A stretch of 64,000 bases of DNA from Actinoallomurus sp040655075 (GCF_040655075.1 NZ_JBFAJC010000010.1:124001-188000); one strand, 5' to 3'. Positions 25,543 to 34,457 are shown, numbered from the stretch's first letter. Notes: generated by a model not told the origin, from the sequence alone. Made by a program: numbers and translations.

Positions 25543-26438
25543 CAGGTCCCCGCTGTCGTGAGGTCAAGGCCGATGTCGAGCGCCTTCGCCGAGTGGGTAA
25601 GCGCTCCCACGGCAAGGTAGTCGACTCCGGTCTCGGCCACAGCGCGGGCCCCGTCCAAAGTGAGGCCGCCGCTGGCCTCCAGCTCGGCCCGGCCCGCGGT
25701 CAGGCGTACGGCCTCGGTCATCTCGGCGACGCTCATGTTGTCCAGCAGGATGGATCGCGCCCCGGCGGCCAGCGCCTCGCGTACCTGGTCGAGGGTGTCG
25801 CATTCGACCTGGACGTGCAGGCCAGGGGCGGTCACGGCGGTGAACGCGGCGGTCACCGACCCGGCGGCCGCCACGTGGTTGTCCTTGATCAGGGCCGCGT
25901 CCGCGAGGGACATGCGGTGGTTCACGCCGCCGCCGCGGCGCACGGCGTACTTCTGCAGCGCCCGCAGCCCCGGCAGTGTCTTGCGGGTGTCCCGGACCCG
26001 GGCGTCGGTGTGCGCGATCGCGTCCGCCCACTGCCGGGTGAGGGTGGCGACGCCGGACAGGTGGGTGAGGAAGTTCAGCGCGGTGCGCTCGGCGCGCAGC
26101 AGCGGCACGAGCGGGCCCTCGACGGTGAGCAGGACGTCTCCGGGGGCGACCCGGGAGCCGTCCTCGACGCGGGTCACGACCTTGAGGTCGCCGCCGGTCT
26201 CCAGGAAGTAGTCGACCGCGGTGACCGAGGCGAAGACGAGTTCGGCGACGGGGAGCCCGGCGACGACGCCGGGCTGCCGGGCCACCATGTCGGCGCGGCC
26301 CGTCGCGGTGTAGCCGAAGATCGGCTCGCTGGTGACGTCCTTCCCGCCGTCCTCGGCCAGGGCCGTACGGACGAGGCCGTCCACAGCCTGTGGATCGAGT
26401 CCGGCGGCGCGCAGTCTCGTCTCCAGCTCGGCGTTCAT
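25542..26438 (-). CDS. nadC: Nicotinate-nucleotide pyrophosphorylase (carboxylating)
   Basis: 298 residues. Quinolinate and PRPP site motifs: VRDTRKTLPGLRALQKYAVR, GGGVNHRMSLAD, LIKDNHV and VQVECDTLDQ. It converts quinolinate to nicotinate mononucleotide in NAD synthesis. The ATG at 26438 has GGAGG 4 nt upstream. An in-frame ATG at 26507 overlapping the nadB stop would add 23 residues of a GAGCGAG-repeat-derived sequence and is less likely. Coupled to coaX. nadA is not in the window. Confidence 0.94.
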   Translation of the reverse strand: MNAELETRLRAAGLDPQAVDGLVRTALAEDGGKDVTSEPIFGYTATGRADMVARQPGVVAGLPVAELVFASVTAVDYFLETGGDLKVVTRVEDGSRVAPGDVLLTVEGPLVPLLRAERTALNFLTHLSGVATLTRQWADAIAHTDARVRDTRKTLPGLRALQKYAVRRGGGVNHRMSLADAALIKDNHVAAAGSVTAAFTAVTAPGLHVQVECDTLDQVREALAAGARSILLDNMSVAEMTEAVRLTAGRAELEASGGLTLDGARAVAETGVDYLAVGALTHSAKALDIGLDLTTAGT

Positions 26439-26469
26439 GCGGCCTCCTTCGTCGGAGGAGTGACCGTGG

Positions 26470-26507
26470 CGTGCTGTGCTCTCGATTCGCTCGCTCCGCT
26501 CGCTCAT
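26470..26507. repeat. GAGCGAG-type junction repeat between nadB and nadC
   Basis: Read on the minus strand, the nadB stop runs into GAGCGAGCGGAGCGAGCG, a short imperfect tandem repeat. A similar run occurs at 44695-44820. It looks like an intergenic element rather than coding sequence. Confidence 0.5.
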
Positions 26508-28132
26508 GACAGCTCCTGGGGGTCGTAGCTCGTGGTGAGGGTTCCGTCGTCGGCGAGGGTCGACACCAGGTGACCCCGCCAGGTCTCGTCGGCGTCGGGG
26601 AAGTCCTCCCGCCAGTGGCTGCCCCGAGTCTCCTCCCGGCGCCGTGCCGCCGCCACGATCAGGGAGGCGACGGTGTGCAGGTTGGTCGCCTCCCACGCCT
26701 CCGTACACGGCTTGTCGGTCGTCCGGCCCGAGAGGGCGGCAAGCTGGTCGGCGGCCCGCTCCAGACCTGGACCGTTCCGCAGCACGCCCGCGTCCGCCGT
26801 CATGATGCGCTGCACCTCGGCGTGCACGCTCGGGTCGAGCAACCGCGCCTCCGGGAGGTCGCCGCGCGCCGCCGCCACGGGGGCTTCGCCGGCGAGGTCG
26901 CCGGGCAGCACCTCGGCGATCCGCTGCCCGTAGACCAGACCCTCGAGGAGGGAGTTGGACGCGAGCCGGTTCGCGCCGTGCACGCCGGTGCAGGCCACCT
27001 CGCCGCAGGCGTACAGGCCCGGGACGGTGGTACGGCCCCACAGGTCCGTCCGGACGCCGCCGCTGGAGAAGTGGGCGGAGGGACGGACCGGGATCGGCTC
27101 GGTCACCGGGTCGATGCCGTGCTCCTCGCACACCGCGAGGATCGTCGGGAAACGCGTCGCCCAGATGCGGGGCCCGAGGTTCCGGCCGTCGAGGAACGCG
27201 CACGGGTCGCCGGTCTCCCGCATCATCGTCATGATCCCCTTGGCGACGACGTCACGCGGGGCGAGGTCGGCCAGGGGATGCCGCCCGACCATGAACCGGT
27301 CCCCCCGCTCGTCGATGAGGAACGCGCCCTCGCCCCGGACGGCCTCGGAGATCAGCGGCTGCCGGCCCTTCGCACCCGGTCCCAGCCACAGCGGGGTGGG
27401 ATGGAACTGCACGAACTCCAGGTCCGCGACGGCGGCGCCGGCGCGCAGCGCGAGCGCGACTCCGTCGCCGGTGGACACCTCCGGGTTGGTGGTGGCCTGG
27501 AAGACCTGGCCGAGCCCGCCGGTCGCGAGGATCACCGCGCGGGCGTGGACCGCTCCAACACCGTCGCGGCGTCCCTCCCCCATGACGTGCAGCGTCACGC
27601 CGGCGGCCCGGCCGCCCTCCATCAGCAGGTCGAGCACGAGAGCGTGTTCGATCACCTCGATGCCCTGGTCCTTGGCGGCCGCCAGCAGCGCACGGCTGAT
27701 CTCCGCGCCGGTGGCGTCCCCGCCCGCGTGGGCGATGCGGCGCTTGAGGTGCCCGCCCTCGCGGGCCAGCGCGATGCCCCCGTCGTCGTTCTGGTCGAAC
27801 TCGGCGCCGAGCTCCATCAGCCGCCGCACCGCGTCCGGGCCCTCGGTCACGAGCACGCGTACGGCCTCGGGGTCGCACAGGCCGACACCGGCGGTGAGCG
27901 TGTCCTGGAGGTGCTCCTCCGGGGAGTCGTCCGGGTGAAGGGCCGCCGCGATGCCTCCCTGCGCCCATCGGGTGGACCCGTCGTCGAGCAGCGCCTTGGT
28001 GACGAGCAGCACTCGTCCTGCCGTACGGGCCCGCAGCGCCGTCACGAGTCCGGCGATGCCGGAGCCGATCACGACGATGTCGGCGTCAGTGGTCCAGCCG
28101 GGTTCGGGGGCGGTGAGGCGTCGAGGGATCAT
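26504..28132 (-). CDS. nadB: L-aspartate oxidase
   Basis: 542 residues. FAD-binding VVIGSGIAGLVTALRA at about 20-35, STRWAQGGIAAAL, the succinate dehydrogenase-like core, HFSSGGVRTDLWGRT, and GVHGANRLASNSLLEGLVYG near 400. The helical C-terminal domain is complete. It oxidises aspartate to iminoaspartate for quinolinate synthesis. AGGAGGAGGG lies upstream of the ATG. First gene of the nadB-nadC-coaX operon. Confidence 0.96.
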   Translation of the reverse strand: MIPRRLTAPEPGWTTDADIVVIGSGIAGLVTALRARTAGRVLLVTKALLDDGSTRWAQGGIAAALHPDDSPEEHLQDTLTAGVGLCDPEAVRVLVTEGPDAVRRLMELGAEFDQNDDGGIALAREGGHLKRRIAHAGGDATGAEISRALLAAAKDQGIEVIEHALVLDLLMEGGRAAGVTLHVMGEGRRDGVGAVHARAVILATGGLGQVFQATTNPEVSTGDGVALALRAGAAVADLEFVQFHPTPLWLGPGAKGRQPLISEAVRGEGAFLIDERGDRFMVGRHPLADLAPRDVVAKGIMTMMRETGDPCAFLDGRNLGPRIWATRFPTILAVCEEHGIDPVTEPIPVRPSAHFSSGGVRTDLWGRTTVPGLYACGEVACTGVHGANRLASNSLLEGLVYGQRIAEVLPGDLAGEAPVAAARGDLPEARLLDPSVHAEVQRIMTADAGVLRNGPGLERAADQLAALSGRTTDKPCTEAWEATNLHTVASLIVAAARRREETRGSHWREDFPDADETWRGHLVSTLADDGTLTTSYDPQELS

Positions 28133-28167
28133 GAGCCCTCCTCCTGAGGCGAGTTCTCGTCAGATTG

Positions 28168-28173
28168 ACTATA
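28168..28173 (-). promoter_or_regulatory. Minus-10 element of nadB
   Basis: TATAGT on the minus strand, 35 nt before the nadB ATG, in an otherwise GC-rich spacer. No good minus-35 is visible. Confidence 0.45.
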
Positions 28174-28312
28174 ACCGCTCGCCCCCAATGTCCCATTCCT
28201 CCGGGTCCGCTATCTCCACCAGGGTGTCGTGCCGCTCAGATCGCGCTCGACGTTGGTGACGCTGGGAGGTGACGGCCGTCCTGCCACTGCCTGGCGGTGT
28301 ACGCTCGCCGTC

Positions 28313-28969
28313 GTGATCAGCCGGGTCGTCATCGCCGATGACCAGGATGACGTCCGCAGCGGATTCCGGATGATCCTGAACGCTCAGCCTGACATCCGGG
28401 TCGTCGGGGAGGCCGCCGACGGCATCGCCGCCGTCGAACTGTCCCGGCGGGAGCGTCCCGATGTGGTGCTGACCGACATCCGGATGCCCGGCCGGGACGG
28501 CCTGGAAGTCACCCGGCTCCTGGCAGGCCCGGACGTACGCGACCCGCTTCCGGTGGTCGTCGTCACCACCTTCGACCTCGACGAGTACGTCCACGCGGCC
28601 CTGCGCGCCGGAGCCTGCGGCTTCCTGCGCAAGAGGTCCGGCCCCGCCCTGCTCGTCGAGGGCGTCCGCGCCGCGGCCGAGGGCAACGCCCTCATCAGCC
28701 CGGCGATCACCGTACGCCTCCTCGACCACTTCGCGACCCGTCGCCCGCCCGCGCCGGTGACGGAGCCGCGGCTGACCCAGCGCGAGGCGGAGGTTCTACT
28801 GCTGATCGCCCGCGGCCGTACCAATGCCGAGATCGCCGCCGAACTGTTCATCACACCCGGCACCGCTAAAACGCACGTCGCGAACCTCCATCGCAAACTC
28901 GGCCTCCGCAACCGAGTAGAGATCGCCGCGTGGGCCTCGGAGAACGGCCACGTCACCCCCGGCTCGTAG
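28313..28969 (+). CDS. NarL/FixJ-type response regulator (orphan)
   Basis: 218 residues. Receiver: acidic pair D9-D10, phospho-acceptor D55 in VVLTDIRMPG, TTFDLDEY switch region. The usual K of the receiver is in RKRSG. DNA-binding LuxR domain: LTQREAEVLLLIARGRTNAE, then TPGTAKTHVANLHRKLG. The GTG at 28313 has no ribosome site; TACGCT lies 7 nt upstream, so it is probably leaderless. No histidine kinase adjoins it. It is divergent from nadB. Confidence 0.9.
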   Translation: MISRVVIADDQDDVRSGFRMILNAQPDIRVVGEAADGIAAVELSRRERPDVVLTDIRMPGRDGLEVTRLLAGPDVRDPLPVVVVTTFDLDEYVHAALRAGACGFLRKRSGPALLVEGVRAAAEGNALISPAITVRLLDHFATRRPPAPVTEPRLTQREAEVLLLIARGRTNAEIAAELFITPGTAKTHVANLHRKLGLRNRVEIAAWASENGHVTPGS

Positions 28970-29025
28970 TCCCATTCCCCGCAGGGAATTGTGGACGCCC
29001 TACGGCGGCCGTGAACATCGTCGGC

Positions 29026-29645
29026 ATGGACATCGGTGTGCTGCTGCCGACCGGAAGCGCCCAGTGGGGCCCGGACGGCGCCCCCCGCGACCTCGTCGCC
29101 TTCGGCGTCCACGCCGAGCGCTCGGGGTTCTCCTCGCTCTTCGTCAACGACTCCCTGATCAGCCCGCGCATCGAGGCGCTGACCATGCTCGCCGCGCTCG
29201 CCCCGGCCACCGAGCGCGTGACGCTGGGGACCGGCGCGCTGCTGCCGTTCCTGCGCCGCCCGATCCAGGCCGCGCAGCAACTGGCGTCGATCGACCTGCT
29301 GTCCGGCGGCCGGCTGACGGTGGCGGTCGGCGCGGGCTTCCCCGGCCGCTTCGGACGGCCCTTCTACACCCTGTCGGAGGTGCCATGGGAACGGCGCTTC
29401 GCGCGGCTGGACGAGACCGTGACCCTCTGGCGCGACCTGTGGAACGGAGCGACCTCCTTCCACGGCGAGATCCTCCGATTCGACGACATCCCGCCCGCGA
29501 CCATGCCCCGCACCGGTACGTCGCCGCGGGAGCGCGCCACCTCGTCATCCGCCTCGGCGCCCTGGACCTGCGCGCCCAGCGAGACCAGCTCGACCGGATC
29601 GCCGCCCTGCTCCCCGAGCTACGGGCAAGGGCGGATCAAGGCTGA
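29026..29645 (+). pseudogene. Broken luciferase-like (LLM-class) F420-type monooxygenase
   Basis: The first 160 codons are a normal N-terminal half: MDIGVLLPTGSAQW, LAPATERVTLGTGALLPFLR, RPIQAAQQLASIDLLSGGRL. Near 29510 the match stops at PPATMP. The family's C-terminal end (RYVAAGARHLVIRLGALDLR, ending at a TGA at 29645) resumes in another frame. About 80-100 central codons seem missing, so a deletion with frame change removed much of the barrel. The original frame runs on into the next small gene. Confidence 0.8.
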
Positions 29646-29697
29646 GCCTCGCGAAATTCGGTGGTGCCCGGGCGCCCAGGGTGCCAGGATGCGCGGC

Positions 29698-29922
29698 ATG
29701 GCCGCTCCGGAGGGCTTCGACTACACGATCCGCGCGGACGGCTCAGTGCTCATCGAGCACCGGGGCCGCGCCGCGACGACCGTGCGCGGCGAACGCGCGG
29801 CGGCGTTCCTGAGCGAGGTCGAGCTGGGCGACCCGCAGGAGGTCATGGCGCGCTGGACCGGCAACTACCGGCGCGGCAACGAGCGCGCCGCGAAGAACCA
29901 CCCGCGCAACGCCCATCGCTGA
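29698..29922 (+). CDS. Conserved small hypothetical protein (74 aa)
   Basis: Begins MAAPEGFDYTIRADGSVLIE, continues HRGRAATTVRGERAAAFLSE and ends RGNERAAKNHPRNAHR. The pattern (short beta-strands, then a helix, then a basic NYRRGNERxxKNHPRN end) is familiar from actinomycete hypothetical proteins, but no function is known. AGGA lies 8 nt before the ATG at 29698; an ATG three codons earlier is possible. Confidence 0.75.
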   Translation: MAAPEGFDYTIRADGSVLIEHRGRAATTVRGERAAAFLSEVELGDPQEVMARWTGNYRRGNERAAKNHPRNAHR

Positions 29923-29935
29923 GCGCCGCTGAACG

Positions 29936-30532
29936 TCACGCCTCGGATCGGCCCTGAGGATCGCGGCCGGGCGTTCCGGTCAGCGCCTCGATGCAGGGGC
30001 GCAGCAGTCGCGTGATCTGCTCCGGCGTCGCGTCGCGCAGCGGGCCGAGCCCGATGAGGTTCCGCCCCGTGGACACGCCGAACAGGATGGCCAGGATGAG
30101 CGCGGACCGCAGCTCGGCCTCCTCGCCTGGCAGGACGGCGCTCGCCTGCTCGACCTGCCGGGTCATCGCGTCCCGCATCCGCTCGGTCGCCTCGGGGTGG
30201 GTGAAGGTCGAGCGGAGGAGCGGCAGCGACGTCTGCGGGAGCTCGCTCAGCTTCACTCCGACGATGGACAACAGCAGCTCGGTGAGCTGCACGGGGTCGT
30301 CCGGCAGCTCCTCGTCCGGCGGCACCTCGACGGCACGGCGGAACAGCTCCTTCTTGTCGCCGAAGTACTGCATGACGAGCGCGGGGTCCACGCCGGACCC
30401 ACCGGCGACCGCCCGGATCGTCGTGCGGTCGTAGCCGACCTCGGCGAATCGCTCGCGGGCGGCGGCGAGGATCCGCGCCTCCGTGCGCCGTCTCCGCTCC
30501 GCCCGCGTCATCGGCTGGTTCGCGTCTTCCAC
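29936..30532 (-). CDS. TetR-family regulator
   Basis: 198 residues. Helix-turn-helix at about 9-55: RAERRRRTEARILAAARERF, then YDRTTIRAVAGGSGVDPALV and MQYFGDKKELFRRAVEV. The C-terminal ligand domain has the TetR_C layout. The GTG at 30532 lacks a ribosome site but has TAGAGT 6 nt upstream, suggesting a leaderless start; an ATG at residue 8 is an alternative. It is divergent from the SnoaL-like gene across an operator-like palindrome. Confidence 0.88.
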   Translation of the reverse strand: MEDANQPMTRAERRRRTEARILAAARERFAEVGYDRTTIRAVAGGSGVDPALVMQYFGDKKELFRRAVEVPPDEELPDDPVQLTELLLSIVGVKLSELPQTSLPLLRSTFTHPEATERMRDAMTRQVEQASAVLPGEEAELRSALILAILFGVSTGRNLIGLGPLRDATPEQITRLLRPCIEALTGTPGRDPQGRSEA

Positions 30533-30580
30533 GACCTGACTCTACAGGCGTTGACCGGATACTCGATTTCACTCTACGCT

Positions 30581-30604
30581 CGTTGAGCCTCAACGAACGT
30601 TGAG
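30581..30604. promoter_or_regulatory. TetR operator candidate
   Basis: CGTTGAG-C-CTCAACG (30581-30595) is a perfect 7-bp inverted repeat, followed by a third half-site CGTTGAG (30598-30604). It lies between the divergent TetR and SnoaL-like genes. Confidence 0.7.
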
Positions 30605-30621
30605 CGAATGGAGGTATTCGC

Positions 30622-31566
30622 ATGCCCACATCCACCGGCCCCCTGCAGGTCTTCGAACGCTTCCGGGACAGAGTCCTCGCGGGCGAATGGGGAGCATGGA
30701 CCGACCACTCCGACGACATCACGATCGAGCTGCCCTGTGCGCCCCCGGGAAGTCCCCGGCGCTTCCACGGCGGCGCGGAGTTCGCCGCCCACACCGAGGC
30801 GAGCCGCGCGGCGATGCCCGTACGGTTCGAGGAGTTCCGCGACGTCGTGGTGCACGAGACCACCGACCCGGAGGTCATCGTCGTGGAGTACACGATGGCC
30901 GGCACGGTCACGACCACCGGCCGCTCCGCCTCCGCCCCGTTCGTTCTCGTCCTGCGGGTCCGCGACGGCCGCGTGCTGCTGTGGCGCGAGTATCAGAACG
31001 TCCTTGCCATCGCCGAGGCCCTCGGGACGGTGGACGCTCTCCTCGCCGGCGTCGGCGGTCGCCCCGTCCCTCCGGAGCCGGCGAACAGTCCCGCGCCCGC
31101 GCCGGGCGCGACGTCCAGGCCGGGCATAGCGTCCGGGCCGGGCACGGAGTCCGGGCCGGGCGCAGCGGTCTACGACCGCATACGGCGGGCGGTGCTCGAC
31201 GGGTCGCCCGACGACTACGCCGACCTGTACGCGGCGGACGCGGTCCTGAAGTTCCCGTTCACCGCGCCCGGTTTTCCGCGCTCCCTGCACGGTCGGGAGG
31301 AGATCCGCGCGCACCTGCGCGCCGCCTTCGGGCGGGCGGTGCGGATCGAGGAGTTCCGCGACGTCGTCGTGCACGAGACCACCGACCCGGACGTGATCGT
31401 CGCCGAGCACGCGATCGTCGGGGCGGCGACCGCGAGCGGCCTACCGTGCTCGATCGCGAACCTCCTCGTACTCACGATCCGCGACGGCCACATCGTCCAC
31501 CAGCGCGACTACCTGGACGTCCTCGGCGCAGCCGTCGCGGCCGGCCGCCTTCCGGCGTCGCGCTGA
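30622..31566 (+). CDS. Tandem SnoaL/NTF2-like protein
   Basis: 314 residues formed of two SnoaL-like domains (about 1-140 and 180-310) joined by a Pro/Gly/Ser linker (PAPAPGATSRPGIASGPG). Both halves carry EEFRDVVVHETTDP followed by a strand, and end with an RDG turn. The NTF2 fold makes small ligand pockets; some members are isomerases or cyclases, but no catalytic residues can be assigned. GGAGG lies 7 nt before the ATG. It is probably repressed by the adjacent TetR protein. Confidence 0.82.
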   Translation: MPTSTGPLQVFERFRDRVLAGEWGAWTDHSDDITIELPCAPPGSPRRFHGGAEFAAHTEASRAAMPVRFEEFRDVVVHETTDPEVIVVEYTMAGTVTTTGRSASAPFVLVLRVRDGRVLLWREYQNVLAIAEALGTVDALLAGVGGRPVPPEPANSPAPAPGATSRPGIASGPGTESGPGAAVYDRIRRAVLDGSPDDYADLYAADAVLKFPFTAPGFPRSLHGREEIRAHLRAAFGRAVRIEEFRDVVVHETTDPDVIVAEHAIVGAATASGLPCSIANLLVLTIRDGHIVHQRDYLDVLGAAVAAGRLPASR

Positions 31567-31582
31567 CCGATCTCGGACGGGG

Positions 31583-32008
31583 TCAGGCGGGGACGTCCTC
31601 CACGGCGTCGCCGCGGACGGTCGTCGTGTCCGGGACCGGTTCGGCGGGGTCGGTGCCCAGGTCGATGATGCGGTTGTCGCGGTCGACGTGGACGACGCGC
31701 GGCTGGAACGACCGGGCATCCGCGTCGGCCATCGTGCCGTAGCTAATGATGATCACCAGGTCGCCGGGGTGCACCAGGTGCGCGGCGGCGCCGTTGATGC
31801 CGATCACGCCGCTGCCGCGCGGGCCGGTGATGACGTAGGTCTCCAGGCGGGCGCCGTTGTCGATGTCGACGATCTGGACCTGCTCGCCGGGCAGCAGGTC
31901 CGCCGCCTCCATGAGGTCCTCGTCGATCGTCAGCGAGCCGACGTAGTGCAGGTCGGCCTGCGTCACCGTGGCACGGTGGATCTTCGATTTGAACATCGTG
32001 CGGAACAT
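31583..32008 (-). CDS. panD: Aspartate 1-decarboxylase
   Basis: 141 residues. HRATVTQADLHYVGSLTID contains the G24-S25 self-cleavage site that forms the pyruvoyl group. With the ATG at 32008 the numbering matches the family exactly, which supports this start over M5. GINGAAAHLVHPGDLVIIIS is conserved. The C-terminus has an extra 25-residue acidic tail. It makes beta-alanine for pantothenate. It lies 125 nt after panC on the same strand. Confidence 0.96.
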   Translation of the reverse strand: MFRTMFKSKIHRATVTQADLHYVGSLTIDEDLMEAADLLPGEQVQIVDIDNGARLETYVITGPRGSGVIGINGAAAHLVHPGDLVIIISYGTMADADARSFQPRVVHVDRDNRIIDLGTDPAEPVPDTTTVRGDAVEDVPA

Positions 32009-32133
32009 CGCGGCACTCCCGAACCTAGGCTCCCTGCCTGCGCTTTCTGCAAGTCAAGGGCGATTCGCTCACCCTACAAGGCCGTCGGCGGCTCCTCGTT
32101 CCGGGCCGCGGCCGACGGGCGGAAGAGGGGGCG

Positions 32134-33003
32134 TCACTCCGCGGGGCCGAAGTGGAGGGAGACGTTGTCGATCAGGTGGGTGGTGCCGACCCGGCCGGCG
32201 ACGGCGAGGACGGCAGGACCGGTGTGGGCGTCGTCGACCTCCTGGAACGTCTCCGGGTCGACGAGCACGAGGTAGTCGAGGTCGAACGGCGGGTCGCTCG
32301 CGATCGCCCCGTCGAGTACGGTCCGCGCCGCGCGTACGACCTTGGCGGGGCCGTCGTCGACCGCGTCCGCGCCCGCGCGCAGGGCCATGGACAGCGACAC
32401 GGCGGTGAGGCGCTCGGCCGGGGACAGGTAACGGTTGCGGCTGGAGAGCGCGAGCCCGTCCTCCTCACGCACGGTCGGGGAGCCGACGATGCGGACGGGG
32501 ACGTTCAGGTCGGCGACCATCCGGCGGATCATCGCGAGCTGCTGGGCGTCCTTCTCACCGAAGACGGCGAAGTCCGGGCGGACGAGGTTGAACAGCTTGA
32601 GGACGACGGTGAGCACGCCGTCGAAGTGGCCCGGGCGGCAGGCGCCCTCCACGATCGTGCCCATCTGGCCGGAGTCGACCGTGACCCGGGCGCCGAGCGC
32701 GGTGGGCGGGTAGATGACGTCGACCGTGGGCGCGAAGATCAGGTCGACGCCCTCCGCGGCGCACACCTCGATGTCGTCGGGGAGCGTCCGGGGGTACCGG
32801 TCGAGGTCCTCGTTCGGCCCGAACTGCAGCGGGTTGACGAAGATGCTCACCGCGACGACGTCGGCGACCTCGCGGGCCCGGTGCAGCAGCGACCGGTGGC
32901 CCTCGTGCAACGCTCCCATGGTCGGCACGAGCGCCACGGTCCCGTGCAGGGAGGCCCGGGCGGCGGAGAGTTCCTCACGTGTGCGAGCGATGACGGGTGT
33001 CAT
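32134..33003 (-). CDS. panC: Pantothenate synthetase
   Basis: 289 residues. VPTMGALHEGHRSLL holds the HxGH nucleotide motif; VNPLQFGPNEDLDRYPRTL, VFGEKDAQQLAMIRRMV and LSSRNRYLS are further active-site segments. It joins pantoate and beta-alanine using ATP. The ATG overlaps the DUF2520 stop as ATGA, so the two genes are coupled. Confidence 0.96.
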   Translation of the reverse strand: MTPVIARTREELSAARASLHGTVALVPTMGALHEGHRSLLHRAREVADVVAVSIFVNPLQFGPNEDLDRYPRTLPDDIEVCAAEGVDLIFAPTVDVIYPPTALGARVTVDSGQMGTIVEGACRPGHFDGVLTVVLKLFNLVRPDFAVFGEKDAQQLAMIRRMVADLNVPVRIVGSPTVREEDGLALSSRNRYLSPAERLTAVSLSMALRAGADAVDDGPAKVVRAARTVLDGAIASDPPFDLDYLVLVDPETFQEVDDAHTGPAVLAVAGRVGTTHLIDNVSLHFGPAE

Positions 33004-33917
33004 GGCCGGTTCCCCTCGGTGTCTTCGCCACGGCCGCCCGCGAGGACGTCGAGCAGTCGCTCGGCGTCCTCCGCGCGGAGCAGCCCGGCGGCCAGCGCGC
33101 GGTCGGCGGTGAGCCGGGCCAGCGCGACGTACGCGCCCAGTGCCTCGGGCGAGACGCGGGTGAGTTCGGTGACGTGCTCGGCGACCGTGCCGGCGTCGCC
33201 GCGGACCACGGGCCCGGTCAGGCCTCGCACGCCGAGCCGTAGGGCGTTGTCGAGCGCGGCGCCGAGCAAGGGCCCGAGCATCCGGCCGGGCTCCTCGACG
33301 CCCGCCCGCGTCAGCAGGTCCATCGACTCGGCCACGAGAGTGACGAGGTGGTTCGCGCCGCCGGCGAGCGCCGCGTGGTAGAGCGCGCGCCGCTCCTCGG
33401 GGATCCAGACGGGGTCGCCTCCCATCTCGACGACGAGGGCCTCGGCGACGGGGCGCAGCGGCTCGGGCGAGGTCACGCCGAAGCAGATGCCGGCCAGCCG
33501 ATCGACGTCGTCGGGCCGTCCGGTGAAGGTCATCACCGGGTGGAGGGCGAGCGGGAGAGCGCCGGCGCGCGTGGCGGGGTCGAGGACGCGGACGCCGTAC
33601 CGGCCGCTCGTGTGCGCCAGCAGCTTGCCCTCGACCTTGACGTCGGTGGCGACCAGCCCCGCGATCAGCGGCGGGAGCGCGTCGTCGGGAACGGCGAGGA
33701 GGACCAGGTCGGCGGCGGCGACGACGTCCGGGACGGGACGGAGCGGAACGCCGGGGAGTCGCGCCCGCGCGCGTTCGTGCGAGGCATCGGAGACGCCGGC
33801 GGCGGCCACGACCGTGTGGCCGGCAAGGGTGAGTGCGTGGCCGAGGGCCGAGCCGACGCGGCCGACTCCGACCACGCCGACGGCCAGCCGTCCCGGCCGG
33901 TCGTGGGACGCGGTCAT
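33000..33917 (-). CDS. Rossmann-fold DUF2520 oxidoreductase
   Basis: 305 residues. An NAD(P)-binding start (LAVGVVGVGRVGSALGHAL), VLLAVPDDALPPL, GALPLALHPVMTF, then the all-helical DUF2520 domain (RRALYHAALAGGANHLVTLV). The fold is that of the ketopantoate reductase/F420-dependent oxidoreductase superfamily. The gene precedes and is coupled to panC. The ATG at 33917 has GGAGG 4 nt upstream; codons further upstream are not conserved-looking. A role in pantothenate supply is a reasonable guess, not shown. Confidence 0.88.
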   Translation of the reverse strand: MTASHDRPGRLAVGVVGVGRVGSALGHALTLAGHTVVAAAGVSDASHERARARLPGVPLRPVPDVVAAADLVLLAVPDDALPPLIAGLVATDVKVEGKLLAHTSGRYGVRVLDPATRAGALPLALHPVMTFTGRPDDVDRLAGICFGVTSPEPLRPVAEALVVEMGGDPVWIPEERRALYHAALAGGANHLVTLVAESMDLLTRAGVEEPGRMLGPLLGAALDNALRLGVRGLTGPVVRGDAGTVAEHVTELTRVSPEALGAYVALARLTADRALAAGLLRAEDAERLLDVLAGGRGEDTEGNRP

Positions 33918-34046
33918 CCGGCCTCCGTCCGCAGAGGCATGGAGAGGGGTAGTAGCCGACTTCGCTCGGTCATGGTCGTTCCAGTCCTTTACGGGTACCG
34001 GACGGTGCCGCCACAGACTACCTTCGGCCGGAATCGACAAAGCGCA

Positions 34047-34079
34047 CCGGCCCGCCCGGTGGCACTGCGGGCGGGCCGG
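34047..34079 (-). terminator. Terminator of the chaplin gene
   Basis: A perfect 12-bp stem (34047-34058 with 34068-34079) and 9-nt loop, 26 nt beyond the chaplin stop on the minus strand. Confidence 0.8.
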
Positions 34080-34105
34080 AGCACGCTTGCTCGGGGGTCA
34101 GCGGG

Positions 34106-34429
34106 TCAGGACGACGACCACCCGTTGTGGCGGTGGCACGGCGGCCGGTGCCGACGGTGGCAGGGCGGGCGGTAGTAGGGCGGGCGGTGGTAGTGGCCGC
34201 CGCCGACCGAGGCGCCGCCCTTGCAGCCGGCGCCCGCGATGCCGAGGACGGAGACGGCGTTGCCGCACACGTTGATCGGGGCCGTGATCGGCACGATGAC
34301 CTGGTTTCCGGACAGGACGCCTCCCTCGCCGCTCGTGCCGATGATCCCGGCGTTGGCGGGGGCGGCGAACAGCAGCGCGCCGGTGACGGCCGCTGCGGCC
34401 ACCCCGGCCGCGGTGAGCTTCTTGAGCAC
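34106..34429 (-). CDS. Chaplin-family surface protein with His/Cys/Pro-rich tail
   Basis: 107 residues. Signal peptide MLKKLTAAGVAAAAVTGALL then FAAPANA, cut before GIIGTSG. One chaplin domain follows: GVLSGNQVIVPITAPINVCG then NAVSVLGIAGAGC, with the two cysteines that form a disulphide. Chaplins assemble into amyloid films on aerial hyphae and spores. The last 30 residues (GGGHYHRPPYYRPPCHR and PPCHRHNGWSSS) are unusual: rich in His, Pro, Tyr and Cys, possibly metal-binding. No sortase signal is present. GGAGG lies 7 nt before the GTG at 34429. Confidence 0.88.
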   Translation of the reverse strand: MLKKLTAAGVAAAAVTGALLFAAPANAGIIGTSGEGGVLSGNQVIVPITAPINVCGNAVSVLGIAGAGCKGGASVGGGHYHRPPYYRPPCHRRHRPPCHRHNGWSSS

Positions 34430-34457
34430 CTGAATTCCTCCCGTACTTCGGTTCACA

